Position numbers and translations under genes: made by a program
From: Planobispora longispora
GTDB lineage: Bacteria; Actinomycetota; Actinomycetes; Streptosporangiales; Streptosporangiaceae
NCBI RefSeq assembly: GCF_016863135.1
Contig: NZ_BOOH01000019.1
Coordinates: forward strand, 62,001 to 126,000
Length of the DNA stretch: 64,000 nt
Reading direction: 5' to 3'
Notes under the pieces: model-generated
The model's input: only the letters and a program-made list of their open reading frames with translations
The model's database searches: none
What the model was told of the DNA's origin: nothing
In this document: one piece after another, positions 26,134 through 35,184 of the stretch
How positions within the stretch are numbered: the first letter of the stretch is position 1
How the letters are laid out: every line of letters starts with the position of its first letter

Positions 26134-27040
26134 GAGCCTTCCCGCACCCCCGTCCTCCGCCCCGGCTTCTGCACCGGCGGGCGTCATCCACGACATCGGA
26201 TACCGCCACTACGACGGGCCGCGCCTGAGCCGCGGCCACGCCACCCTGGCCCTGACCGTGCACAGCCTGCGCGGGGTCTTCGGGCTGGGCCGCACGGTGC
26301 GCGCGAAGATCATCCCCTTCGCCCTCTTCGGGATCATGATGCTCCCGGCCGTGGTCTCCATCGCGATGATGGCGATGCTCAAGGAGAGGGGGATGGCCTA
26401 CAGCCAGTACACGGTCATCATGCAGGCCATTCCGGCGATCTTCCTGGCCTCGCAGTCGCCGTACACCGTGGCCCCCGACCTGCGCTTCCGCGTGCTGCCG
26501 CTCTACCTGTCGCGGCCGGTGACCATCCGGGACTACGTGTCGGCCAAGCTCGCGGCGATGACGGCCGCGCTGTTCCTGCTGCTGGCCGTGCCGCTGACCG
26601 TGCTGTTCGTCGGCGAGCTGGTCGTGGACATGCCCGGCCCCGCGCAGACCTCCGAGTACCTGGCGAGCCTGGCCGGGGCCGCCGGCCACGCGGTGCTGCT
26701 GGCCGCGCTCGGGGTGGCGATCGCCTCCTTCACCCCCCGGCGCGGCCTGGGCGTCGCCGCGGTCATCGCGTTCTACCTCCTCTCCTCGGGCGTCTCGGGA
26801 GCCCTCGTCGGGATGATGGAGTCGGTCGGCGACGACGCCGCCGCCGCCTGGGCCTGGCTGATCAGCCCGTTCTTCGTGGTGGACGCGGCCATCCACGTCG
26901 GCGTCTTCGGCCTGGACCCCGCCGCCGACTCCTACCCCGGGGGATTCGGCGTGGCCGCCGCGATCCTGATCATGCTCGGGTTGATCGCGCTGTCCGTGAC
27001 CGCCCTGATCCTGCGCTACCGGAAGGCCGCCTCACGATGA
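26126..27040 (+). CDS. ABC-2 type permease (cassette 1)
   Basis: 304 residues. N-terminal cytoplasmic part with IHDIGYRHYDGPRLSRGHA, then about six hydrophobic segments. The YRHYDGPR start is characteristic of a known actinobacterial permease group. Its stop overlaps the next ATPase start (ATGA). Substrate unknown. Confidence 0.9.
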   Translation: MSESLPAPPSSAPASAPAGVIHDIGYRHYDGPRLSRGHATLALTVHSLRGVFGLGRTVRAKIIPFALFGIMMLPAVVSIAMMAMLKERGMAYSQYTVIMQAIPAIFLASQSPYTVAPDLRFRVLPLYLSRPVTIRDYVSAKLAAMTAALFLLLAVPLTVLFVGELVVDMPGPAQTSEYLASLAGAAGHAVLLAALGVAIASFTPRRGLGVAAVIAFYLLSSGVSGALVGMMESVGDDAAAAWAWLISPFFVVDAAIHVGVFGLDPAADSYPGGFGVAAAILIMLGLIALSVTALILRYRKAASR

Positions 27041-27951
27041 ACATCGAACTGGCCCAGGTCTCCCGCTGGTACGGGAACGTGGTGGCCGTCAACGACGTCA
27101 CCATGACCATCGGCCCCGGCGTCACCGGGCTGCTCGGCCCCAACGGCGCGGGCAAGTCCACACTGCTGCACATGATGGCCGGTTTCCTCGCGCCCTCCGG
27201 CGGGACCGTGACCCTCGACGGCACCCGGATCTGGCAGAACCACGAGATCTACCGCTCGATCGGCCTGGTCCCCGAGCGCGAGGCCGTCTACGGCTTCCTC
27301 ACCGGCTGGCAGTTCGTGCTCTCCAGCGCGCGACTGCACCGCCTGCCCGACCCGGAGGGCGCCGCCCGCAAGGCGCTGGCCACGGTCGAGATGGAGGACG
27401 CCGCGAGCCGCCGGATCGAGACCTACTCCAAGGGCATGCGCCAGCGGATGAAGGTCGCCGCGGCCCTCGTGCACGAGCCCCAGGTGCTCCTGCTGGACGA
27501 GCCGTTCAACGGCATGGACCCGCGCCAGCGCATGCACATGATGGACCTGATCCGGACCATGGGCACCGCGGGCAAGACGATCCTGTTCAGCTCGCACATC
27601 CTGGAGGAGGTGGAACGGGTCGCCCAGCACATCGAGGTCCTGGTCGCGGGCCGGCACGCCGCCTCCGGCGACTTCCGCGAGATCCGCCGCCGGATGACCG
27701 ACCGGCCCCACCTGTTCCGGGTGCGCTCCAGCGACGACCGCCGCCTGGCCTCGGCCCTGATCGCCGACGCCTCCTCCGGGACGGTCTCCCTCACCGAGGC
27801 GGGACTGGAGGTGCGGGCGGTCGACTTCCGGCGCTTCACCTGGTTGCTGCCCCGCGTGGCCCGGGACGCGGGCGTGCGGATCTGGCAGGTCTCCCCCGCC
27901 GACGAGGACCTGGAGAGCGTCTTCTCCTACCTGATCAACAGGAGCGGCTGA
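27037..27951 (+). CDS. ABC transporter ATP-binding protein (cassette 2)
   Basis: 304 residues, paralogous to the ATPase at 25228. Walker A GPNGAGKSTL, Q-loop GLVPEREAVYG, signature YSKGMRQRMK, Walker B VLLLDEPFNGMDP, H-loop FSSHIL, C-terminal LESVFSYL. Two bases separate it from its permease. Confidence 0.93.
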   Translation: MNIELAQVSRWYGNVVAVNDVTMTIGPGVTGLLGPNGAGKSTLLHMMAGFLAPSGGTVTLDGTRIWQNHEIYRSIGLVPEREAVYGFLTGWQFVLSSARLHRLPDPEGAARKALATVEMEDAASRRIETYSKGMRQRMKVAAALVHEPQVLLLDEPFNGMDPRQRMHMMDLIRTMGTAGKTILFSSHILEEVERVAQHIEVLVAGRHAASGDFREIRRRMTDRPHLFRVRSSDDRRLASALIADASSGTVSLTEAGLEVRAVDFRRFTWLLPRVARDAGVRIWQVSPADEDLESVFSYLINRSG

Positions 27952-27953
27952 TC

Positions 27954-28670
27954 ATGAACGGTGTCATCGCCGGAATCTCCTACCGGTCGCTGCTCGGCCG
28001 GCGGCGGGTCTGGCTCCTCGTCCTGCTGCCGGTGGTGCTCCTCGCCCTCGCCGTCCTGCTCCGCGTGATCGGCGCCGACGGCGAGCGGGCGACGGTCACG
28101 CTCCTGCAGACCTTCGCCATCGGCACCATGCTGCCGCTGCTCGGCGTGATCGCCGGGACCGGGGTGATCGCTCCCGAGATCGACGACGGGACGGTCATCC
28201 ACCTGCTGTCCAAGCCGATCTCCCGCCCGGTGGTCGCGCAGACCAAGTTCCTGGTCGCGGCCTCGGTCGTGGCCGCCTTCGCGGCCGTGCCCACCTTCGC
28301 CGCGGCCTACCTGCTCGTCGGCCTCGAATCGGGGGTGGCCTCCGGCTTCGCCCTGGCCGCCCTCGTCGGCGGCGTGGCGTACGCGGCGGTGTTCATGCTG
28401 CTGGGCGTGGTCACCCGGCACGCGGTCACGATCGGCATCATCTACGCGGTGATCTGGGAGGGCGTGGTCGGCAACTTCGTCCCCGGCGCCCGCCGCTACT
28501 CCGTCCAGCAGTGGGCCCAGACGGTCGCCGACCAGGTGTCGTCCTCGGTCTTCCTGACCACCGACATCGGGATCGGTTTCGCCGTGTCCGCCCTGGTGAT
28601 CGTCGTCGTCGGCGCCGTCTTCTGGGCCGGACGCCGGCTGCGGAGCTTCTCCCTCACCGGTGACGAGTGA
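27954..28670 (+). CDS. ABC-2 type permease (cassette 2)
   Basis: 238 residues with six hydrophobic segments; IDDGTVIHLLSKPISRP is typical of this permease group. It ends the four-gene operon and is followed by a strong hairpin. The two ATPase/permease pairs may form one hetero-complex or two exporters; the sequence does not decide this. Confidence 0.9.
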   Translation: MNGVIAGISYRSLLGRRRVWLLVLLPVVLLALAVLLRVIGADGERATVTLLQTFAIGTMLPLLGVIAGTGVIAPEIDDGTVIHLLSKPISRPVVAQTKFLVAASVVAAFAAVPTFAAAYLLVGLESGVASGFALAALVGGVAYAAVFMLLGVVTRHAVTIGIIYAVIWEGVVGNFVPGARRYSVQQWAQTVADQVSSSVFLTTDIGIGFAVSALVIVVVGAVFWAGRRLRSFSLTGDE

Positions 28671-28710
28671 CCCGCGTGTCATAGCGGGACGAGAGGCCGT
28701 GCTGAAGAAC

Positions 28711-28748
28711 TGAGGGGCCGTCCGGTCATCGCACCGGACGGCCCCTCA
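28711..28748. terminator. bidirectional terminator hairpin
   Basis: Perfect 16-bp stem (28711-28726 with 28733-28748), six-base loop, between the ABC operon and the convergent secreted-protein gene. Confidence 0.9.
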
Positions 28749-28774
28749 TGCGTCACACGGGGAAGCCCCCCGGG

Positions 28775-29293
28775 TCACGCGGGGAAGTCCTTCGGGTTGA
28801 CGCCGCTGGTGCTGGCGTTGCCGCCGGGGACGGCGTTCAGGGTCAGCGTCCAGACCGACCAGGCGGTGGAGGTCGAGACGAACTTCAGCTTGTCGTTGAA
28901 CCGCTGGTAGGAGGCGGCGCTGGCGAAACGGCCCTTGGAGACGCTGAACCGGTAACCGGTGGTGAAGTAGATCCGGTAGGTGCCGCCCCTGACGGTCTTG
29001 ATGCTCGCGGTCGACCGGGCGCGGACGTAGATGCTGATCGCTTTCTTCTTGCCGCGGACGAGGGTGACGACCCCGTCCTTCCTGGTCCCGTTCTTGATCT
29101 TGAGGACGCCCCGCCCGCCGCTGATGCCGGCGTAGAGGATCTTGCCGTTCTTGGGACGGGCCGCGGTCTCGGCCGAGGAGACTGCGGACTCCTGGGTCGA
29201 GGGCGCGGTGGCAGCCGAGGCCGGCGCCGCCGCATAACCGGAGAGAAGAGCAGCGGCGAGCGCAAATCCCGCTATAGGCCGTAAAGAGATCAT
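28775..29293 (-). CDS. small secreted protein, unknown family
   Basis: 172 residues from ATG 29293 (reading MISLRPIAG). Signal peptide about 1-28 with likely cleavage after ASA. The mature part is basic and rich in Ser/Thr/Lys, with a beta-sandwich-like pattern (LKIKNGTRKDGVVTLVRG, ISIYVRARSTASI). The family was not recognised; it may bind surface polymers. Weak ribosome-binding site. Confidence 0.75.
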   Translation of the reverse strand: MISLRPIAGFALAAALLSGYAAAPASAATAPSTQESAVSSAETAARPKNGKILYAGISGGRGVLKIKNGTRKDGVVTLVRGKKKAISIYVRARSTASIKTVRGGTYRIYFTTGYRFSVSKGRFASAASYQRFNDKLKFVSTSTAWSVWTLTLNAVPGGNASTSGVNPKDFPA

Positions 29294-29459
29294 TTCGCAA
29301 TGATCTCGGATTGATCTTCGACCCGTCAACGTGATAGGAAGCTCAATTCCCTACTCAACCGGCAAGGCCGATGTCGCCTTCCCGGGGCTTCTGCCGTACG
29401 GCTCCCGCCCCCACCGGGGGAGATCGGGGGCGGCCCTGGTCCGATCGGCCCGGGTGGCC

Positions 29460-29465
29460 TACGTT
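29460..29465 (+). promoter_or_regulatory. putative -10 element for leaderless PAS-LuxR gene
   Basis: TACGTT six bases before the ATG at 29472; no ribosome-binding site between. Confidence 0.45.
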
Positions 29466-29471
29466 CGAGCG

Positions 29472-30248
29472 ATGAAGGGCCCTTACCAGGTCTACTTCGA
29501 ACGCGCCCGGGTGCCGATCGTCGCGGTGGACGGGCTGGGCCGGATCAGGGAGAGCAATCCGGCCTTCCACGCGGCGCTCGGCCGCGACGGCGCCGCGCTG
29601 CTCGGGCGCCCGGCGGAGGAGTTGCTCGCCCCCGGTGAGCGGGAGGCCCAGTGGCCCCACTGGCGCCTGCTCGCGACCGGGCGGCTGGACGCCTACCGGA
29701 CGTGGATGCGGCTGCTGCGGGGGGACGGTACCGTCATCGTCGCCCGGGTCAGCGCCTCGGTCGAGCCGCGCCGCAACGGGCTGCCGTGGCGGGCGGTGGC
29801 GGTGCTGGAGGAGGTCGCCCCGGAGGCCCCGGCGCTGAGTCTGCTCCAGCGCGAGGTGCTGCGCCTGGTGGCGGCCGGGGCGTCCAACCGGGAGATCGCC
29901 CGGCGGCTCTACGTCACCCGCCAGGCCGTGGACTACCACCTGGCGCGGCTGCGCGCCAAGCTCGGCGCCGGCAGCCGGTCCGCGCTGGTGGGCCGGGCCT
30001 TCGTGCTCGGGGTGTTCGTCCACGACGTGTGGCCCCCGACGTTCTGCCCGGCCCGGACCGGCGGCCGGACCGGCGAGCGGTCCGGCGACCGATCCGGGCC
30101 GGGCGGGTCAGACGATCCGGGCAGGTCAGACGGGTCAGACGGGTCAGACGGACCGCGCGGGTCGCGCGGGCCGGACGGGTCAGACGGACCGGACGGGTCA
30201 GACGGACCGCGCGGGCCGGGCGGGCCCTATTCGACGCCGAGGAACTGA
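29472..30248 (+). CDS. PAS-LuxR regulator with collagen-like tail
   Basis: 258 residues. PAS domain (about 5-112) with RVPIVAVDGLGRIRESNPAF; LuxR-type helix-turn-helix (about 122-182) with LLQREVLRLVAAGASNREIA and AVDYHLARLRAKLG. After about 210, a tail of eleven consecutive Gly-X-Y triplets (GSD, GPR, GPD) ends in YSTPRN. It is encoded by a 9-base-type repeat and overlaps the convergent lipase gene by 22 bases. The tail may be a by-product of repeat expansion. Target genes unknown. Confidence 0.85.
   Translation: MKGPYQVYFERARVPIVAVDGLGRIRESNPAFHAALGRDGAALLGRPAEELLAPGEREAQWPHWRLLATGRLDAYRTWMRLLRGDGTVIVARVSASVEPRRNGLPWRAVAVLEEVAPEAPALSLLQREVLRLVAAGASNREIARRLYVTRQAVDYHLARLRAKLGAGSRSALVGRAFVLGVFVHDVWPPTFCPARTGGRTGERSGDRSGPGGSDDPGRSDGSDGSDGPRGSRGPDGSDGPDGSDGPRGPGGPYSTPRN
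30110..30235. repeat. 9-base-type repeats coding Gly-X-Y tail
   Basis: Repeated GGGTCAGAC / GGACCGCGC units in the 3' end of the PAS-LuxR gene; they read as GSD, GPR and GPD triplets. Confidence 0.8.
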
Positions 30249-31177
30249 ACGGCCGGATCCGTCCGGGCCGCGGCGCCCCAGACCGCGTCGTACTGGCCGC
30301 CGTCGTCGGCCAGGTAGTACAGCAGCCAGGACGTCGTCACCCGCTTGGTGATCGACTGCTGTACGGCGCGGCTGATCGACCCGCTGTCGCAGCCGAAGCC
30401 GCCGGAGTCGGTGAACCCGCAGTGGAAGCCGCCGACGATCGTGCGCAGCTGCTTGGGGGCGAGCTTGGCCTCGTAGATCGGGATCTGGTGCCCGGACGGC
30501 CCCGCCACCGTGTCCCTGGACCCCGCCACCAGCTGCATCGGAACCCGCGTGGTGGCCGCGGCGGCTCGGGCCGAGGGGTTGGTCTCGGCCGCGGCCAGGT
30601 TGGTGACGGTCCGCACGCCCGGGTTGCGCGCGGCGGCGAGAACGCTGGCCCCACCGCCCATGGAGTGGCCGGACAGGGCGAGCCGGTCGGTGCGGACATG
30701 GGCGCCGAAGCGGGAACCGGGCGCGGTGTCCTGCTGGACCATCCAGGTGAGGGCCGCGTTGAGGTCGTCCGCGAAGGCGCTGTGGCTGGGGAAGAGGCCC
30801 CCCTGGGAGGCCGGCATGATCGTGATCATCCCCCAGGAGGCCCAGTGCCTGCCGAGCGAGGCGTACTTGCCGATGCTCTGGAAGAAGCCGTGGCCGAACG
30901 AGACGACGGGGAAGCGCCCGGCGGCGACGGCCGTGTTGTTCCCCGCCGACACGGCCGGATAGTAGACCCGGGCCGAGAACGACCTGCCGGACGCCGAGAC
31001 GTTGACGTCGGAGTACCCCACCGCCTGCGGGCCGGGAGCGGAGAGGTCCAGGGCGGTTCCGGCGGGGGTTCCCGCGGGGGTCCCGACGGGGGCGGAGGGG
31101 GCGGCGTGCGCCGGGACCGCGGTGAGCAGGAGCAGGGCCACGCCGGCGAGGCAGACCCTGGACAACCAAGCGCGCAT
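30227..31177 (-). CDS. secreted alpha/beta hydrolase (lipase/polyester-hydrolase-like)
   Basis: 316 residues. Signal peptide about 1-25, short Thr/Gly/Pro stretch, then an alpha/beta hydrolase with oxyanion segment SFGHGFFQS, nucleophile elbow LSGHSMGGG, acid in VAGSRDTVAG and His in GGFHCGFTD. The layout matches actinobacterial extracellular lipase/cutinase-like and PET-hydrolase-like enzymes; activity not shown. Two Cys residues (around 240-250) could form a disulfide. Confidence 0.88.
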   Translation of the reverse strand: MRAWLSRVCLAGVALLLLTAVPAHAAPSAPVGTPAGTPAGTALDLSAPGPQAVGYSDVNVSASGRSFSARVYYPAVSAGNNTAVAAGRFPVVSFGHGFFQSIGKYASLGRHWASWGMITIMPASQGGLFPSHSAFADDLNAALTWMVQQDTAPGSRFGAHVRTDRLALSGHSMGGGASVLAAARNPGVRTVTNLAAAETNPSARAAAATTRVPMQLVAGSRDTVAGPSGHQIPIYEAKLAPKQLRTIVGGFHCGFTDSGGFGCDSGSISRAVQQSITKRVTTSWLLYYLADDGGQYDAVWGAAARTDPAVQFLGVE

Positions 31178-31310
31178 AACGCTTCACCAGACTTTCTGCG
31201 GGGGGATGTCACACCGATTTTGGAAACGCCGGTTCCCTCACGGCAACAACCTCACGCAGAAGACTGGGCGAATGCCAAAACACCCCCGCTGCGGCGCCCC
31301 CGGAAAGCGA

Positions 31311-31343
31311 CCGGCCCCGGCTCCCTGAGGGAGCCGGGGCCGG
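31311..31343. terminator. glmM terminator hairpin
   Basis: Perfect 15-bp stem (31311-31325 with 31329-31343), three-base loop, downstream of glmM on the minus strand and of the tandem repeats. Confidence 0.85.
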
Positions 31344-31490
31344 AATGCGATCAGACACGGACCTCGCGGCCGGGACGGACCTCGCAACGTCAGACCCAGA
31401 GCTCGCGGACGAGACGACCCTCGTAACGGTCAGCCCCAGACCTCCCAGCCGGGACCGACCCCGCAACGGTCAGACGCAGACCTCGCGGAC
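31340..31490. repeat. about 40-base tandem repeats copying the glmM 3' end
   Basis: Four degenerate copies: 31451-31490, 31411-31450, 31372-31410 and about 31340-31371. The first includes the last codons of glmM and its TGA. On the minus strand each copy keeps a VREVCV-stop-like reading (VREVCV*, GWEVWG*, VRELWV*, GREVRV*). Confidence 0.85.
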
Positions 31491-32837
31491 GACGCCGGCC
31501 AGGCGCTCGGCCAGCGCCTGGGCCTGCTCGGCGGAGGCCGCCTCGACCATCACGCGGATCATCGGCTCGGTCCCGCTCGGCCGGAGCAGCACCCGGCCGG
31601 TCTCGCCCAGCTCGCTCTCGGCCGCCTCGACGGCCGCGACCAGCTCGGGCACCGACGCCTTGGCGCGATCCACGCCCTTGACGTTGATGAGGACCTGCGG
31701 GAGCCGGGTCATGACCGACGCGAGCTCCGCCAGCGGCTTGCCCGCGCGGGCCACCGCGGCCAGCAGGTGGAGCGAGGTCAGCAGGCCGTCCCCGGTGGTG
31801 GCGTGATCGAGCATGATCACATGCCCGGACTGCTCGCCGCCGAAGGTGTAGCCCCCCTCGCGCATGGCCTCCAGGACGTAGCGGTCGCCCACGGCGGTCT
31901 CGAGCACGTCGATCCCGGCCTCCCGGAGCGCGAGCTTGAAGCCCAGGTTCGACATGACCGTGGCGACCACGGTGTCGCGCGCCAGCTTCCCCTCGGCGCG
32001 CAGGGCCAGGGCCAGCACCGCCATGATCTGGTCGCCGTCGATCACCTCGCCGTTGTGCGCGACCGCCAGGCAGCGGTCGGCGTCGCCGTCGTAGGCGATC
32101 CCGACGTCCGCCCCGCGGGAGACCACGATCTGCTGGAGCTTGTCCAGATGCGTGGAGCCGACACCGGCGTTGATGTTGAGGCCGTCGGGGCGGGCCCCGA
32201 TGGTCTCGACCTTGGCTCCGGCCCGCGTCAGCGCCTCGGGGGCGACCGTGTGGGCCGCGCCGTGTGCGCAGTCGATGACCACGCTCAGGCCGTCGAGCCG
32301 CCCGGGCAGGGTGGACAGCACGTGGGAGACGTAACGATCGGCCTCGCCGTACGCCTCGCGCACCCGGCCGACGGACGCGCCGGTCGGCCGGTCCCACTTC
32401 TCGCCGAGCCGCTGCTCGATCTCGTTCTCGACCGCGTCGGGCAGCTTGAAGCCGCCGCGCGTGAGGAACTTGATCCCGTTGTCCGGGGCGGGGTTGTGGG
32501 AGGCGGAGATCATCACGCCCATGTCGGCTCCGAGAGCCGTCGTCAGGTAAGCGACCGCCGGGGTGGGCAGCACGCCGAGCCGGAGGACGTCCATGCCGGA
32601 CGACGCAAGGCCGGCGACCACCGCGGCCTCCAGGAATTCTCCTGAAGCCCGGGGGTCCCGGCCTACGACGGCGATCGGGCGGCTGTGCGAGGCACTGGGC
32701 CGCCCGTCGCTGGCACGGAACGCTCCGGCATCGCCGAGGACATGAGCCGCGGCCACGGACAGGTCCATGGCGAGCTCGGCCGTGAGGTCGCGACCAGCGA
32801 CCCCACGGACCCCGTCGGTGCCGAAGAGGCGCCCCAA
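31470..32837 (-). CDS. glmM: phosphoglucosamine mutase
   Basis: 455 residues from a TTG start two bases after rps[13 protein letters not shown] matches the usual N-terminus. The phospho-serine is in [12 protein letters not shown], metal site DGDADRCL, and [11 protein letters not shown] near the C-terminus. It makes glucosamine-1-phosphate for cell-wall precursors. An upstream frame to 32915 runs inside rpsI and is not used. Downstream of rplM-rpsI as in most actinobacteria. Its 3' end is part of a tandem repeat. Confidence 0.95.
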   Translation of the reverse strand: MGRLFGTDGVRGVAGRDLTAELAMDLSVAAAHVLGDAGAFRASDGRPSASHSRPIAVVGRDPRASGEFLEAAVVAGLASSGMDVLRLGVLPTPAVAYLTTALGADMGVMISASHNPAPDNGIKFLTRGGFKLPDAVENEIEQRLGEKWDRPTGASVGRVREAYGEADRYVSHVLSTLPGRLDGLSVVIDCAHGAAHTVAPEALTRAGAKVETIGARPDGLNINAGVGSTHLDKLQQIVVSRGADVGIAYDGDADRCLAVAHNGEVIDGDQIMAVLALALRAEGKLARDTVVATVMSNLGFKLALREAGIDVLETAVGDRYVLEAMREGGYTFGGEQSGHVIMLDHATTGDGLLTSLHLLAAVARAGKPLAELASVMTRLPQVLINVKGVDRAKASVPELVAAVEAAESELGETGRVLLRPSGTEPMIRVMVEAASAEQAQALAERLAGVVREVCV

Positions 32838-32838
32838 C

Positions 32839-33360
<522 letters not shown>

Positions 33361-33430
33361 GGTTCTCCTCAAACTTTCCTACTCGGCGTCGGCCATCGGC
33401 CAACGCTGCTGGCGACAGCAGCTCGTGCGA

Positions 33431-33874
33431 CTACTGGGCGATCTGGGTGATCTCGAAGGGCACCGGCTGCTGCGCCTGGTGCGGGTGCTCGGAACCGGCG
33501 TAGACCTTGAGCTTCTTGATCATCTTCCGGCCGAGAGCGTTCTTCGGCAGCATGCCCTTCACGGCCTTCTCGATGGCGCGGTCGGGACGCTTGTCCATGA
33601 GCTCGGCGTAGGTCACGGAGCGCAGACCGCCGGGGTAACCCGAGTGGCGGTAAGCCTTCTTCTGCTCGAGCTTGTTGCCGGTCAGCGCGACCTTGTCGGC
33701 GTTGATGACGACGACGAAGTCGCCGGTGTCGACGTGGTTGGCGAAGATCGGCTTGTGCTTACCGCGAAGCAGCGTCGCGACGTGGCTTGCCAGCCGGCCG
33801 AGCACGATGTCAGTGGCGTCGATGACATACCACTGACGCTCGACTTCAGCAGGCTTGGGTGTGTACGTGCGCAC
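33431..33874 (-). CDS. rplM: 50S ribosomal protein L13
   Basis: 147 residues, GTG start (reading VRTYTPKP) with GAAGG upstream. [16 protein letters not shown] and the [11 protein letters not shown] ending match L13. First gene of the rplM-rpsI-glmM transcription unit; the promoter lies about 180 bases upstream. Confidence 0.97.
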   Translation of the reverse strand: MRTYTPKPAEVERQWYVIDATDIVLGRLASHVATLLRGKHKPIFANHVDTGDFVVVINADKVALTGNKLEQKKAYRHSGYPGGLRSVTYAELMDKRPDRAIEKAVKGMLPKNALGRKMIKKLKVYAGSEHPHQAQQPVPFEITQIAQ

Positions 33875-34387
33875 GGTCGTATGCCTTCTTTGTTCGCGTC
33901 TTCGGGACTGCCGGGAACGGCAGCCGCTTGGTCGGTAGGTGCGGGCACACGACAGCCCGGACCTCCCGTCTCCCGAGATGAAGGAGATGACGCCGGACGC
34001 GCCGCGCATCGGTCTCAAGCGATGGAGACCAATTCGCACACAACGAAGTAGCAGGATACAGGCCGGAAAGAGGAGGGGTCAAAAAGATCTGGCCCTCCGG
34101 GCCCGCACCACAGAAGAGTTTACCCGCCGCGGGAGATGTCCCGGCCGGATCGGGAGCCGTTCAGAGGTGGAGCCGTCAGACGCGGAGCCGGCCGGATCGG
34201 CGGCGGGAGTCCTGCCGGGGACCCGCCGGATCGGCGGCGGAGGTCCCGCCGGCCTCGGGAACGACCCCGCCTGCGACGACGGAGATCCGCTGGCCGCTAC
34301 CACATTCGAGGCTCCACCGAACGGTTACAACTCATTCTCGACATTCTCTTCTTCAACTATCTCAACATCCCTATCTTTGTTAGCGGT
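33875..34387. other. 513-base intergenic region, rplM / CAP gene
   Basis: Holds the rplM promoter and a leader of roughly 170 bases. The right end (34325-34387) is AT-rich (CTATCTTTGTTAGC) and probably carries the CAP-gene promoter, but no clean -35/-10 pair is seen. Confidence 0.6.
34053..34082 (-). promoter_or_regulatory. rplM promoter
   Basis: Minus strand: TTGACC (34082-34077), 18-base spacer, TATCCT (34058-34053). Both hexamers match the housekeeping consensus well. Confidence 0.75.
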
Positions 34388-35149
34388 ATGTGGCAGTCCC
34401 CTTACCCCAGGCATACCCAGCGGGCCCGGCTGCGCCGCGTGGGGGCCTTCGCGTGCCTGACGGCGGTCCTGCTGGTCGGGTTCGTCCTCGGCAGGAGCAG
34501 CCGCGAGCCGGAGACGGTCGAGCAGGTCTACCTGAACGACGCTCCCGGCACCCCCTCGCCCACCGTGGTCCGGGGGGCGGGCCGGGCCGTGGAGCGGCGA
34601 GCCCCCCTCGGCCGGGTCGCCCGGCGCGCGGAGGTCTCCCCGACCCCGCAGCCGTCCTCCACCCCACGCCTGTCGAGCAAGCCGAGGGACATGATCAACG
34701 GCTCTTTCGGCGACGGCGACTCCCGCTCCCCCCTCCGCGGACAGGACGGCACCGGCACCACCCGGGCGCTGGTCACGCTGGAGAACGAGGTCGTCCAGCT
34801 GACCAACGCGGCCCGCAGGAAGGCCGGCTGCGCCCCGCTGCGGGTCGACTCCCGGCTGCTCAGGGCGGCGCGCGCCCACTCCGCCGAGATGGCGGCGAGC
34901 GGCGACTTCTCCCACACCTCCCCCGACGGATCGTCCCCCTGGACGCGCATGGAGAACGCCGGCTACAGCGACGGCGGCGCGGAGAACATCGGCCGCGGCG
35001 CCGGCTCCGCCGATGAGGCGATGCGGACCTGGATGTCCAACCCCGGCCACCGCGGGAACATCCTCAACTGCGCGCTCAGGGCCATCGGCGTCGGGGTCGT
35101 CGAAGGTCCGGGCGGCCCGTGGTGGACGCAGGATTTCGGATATTCGTGA
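34388..35149 (+). CDS. CAP/SCP-domain secreted protein
   Basis: 253 residues. A membrane anchor or signal (about 19-38), a Pro/Ser/Thr-rich linker (about 45-115), then a CAP domain with NAARRKAGCAPLRVDSRLL, AHSAEMAASGDFSHTSPDG, GAENIGRG and WMSNPGHRGNIL, carrying the expected His and Glu residues. Function of bacterial CAP proteins is poorly known. Upstream of two proline-rich membrane proteins on the same strand. Confidence 0.9.
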   Translation: MWQSPYPRHTQRARLRRVGAFACLTAVLLVGFVLGRSSREPETVEQVYLNDAPGTPSPTVVRGAGRAVERRAPLGRVARRAEVSPTPQPSSTPRLSSKPRDMINGSFGDGDSRSPLRGQDGTGTTRALVTLENEVVQLTNAARRKAGCAPLRVDSRLLRAARAHSAEMAASGDFSHTSPDGSSPWTRMENAGYSDGGAENIGRGAGSADEAMRTWMSNPGHRGNILNCALRAIGVGVVEGPGGPWWTQDFGYS

Positions 35150-35172
35150 CCGGATCCGTCCCGATACCCGGC

Positions 35173-35178
35173 TACGCT
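35173..35178 (+). promoter_or_regulatory. putative -10 element for leaderless gene at 35185
   Basis: TACGCT six bases before the ATG at 35185; no ribosome-binding site between. Confidence 0.45.
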
Positions 35179-35184
35179 CACCCC

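Noticed and set aside
31340-31490. CRISPR array
   Set aside because: Repeats are contiguous without unique spacers, degenerate and overlap glmM; no cas genes.
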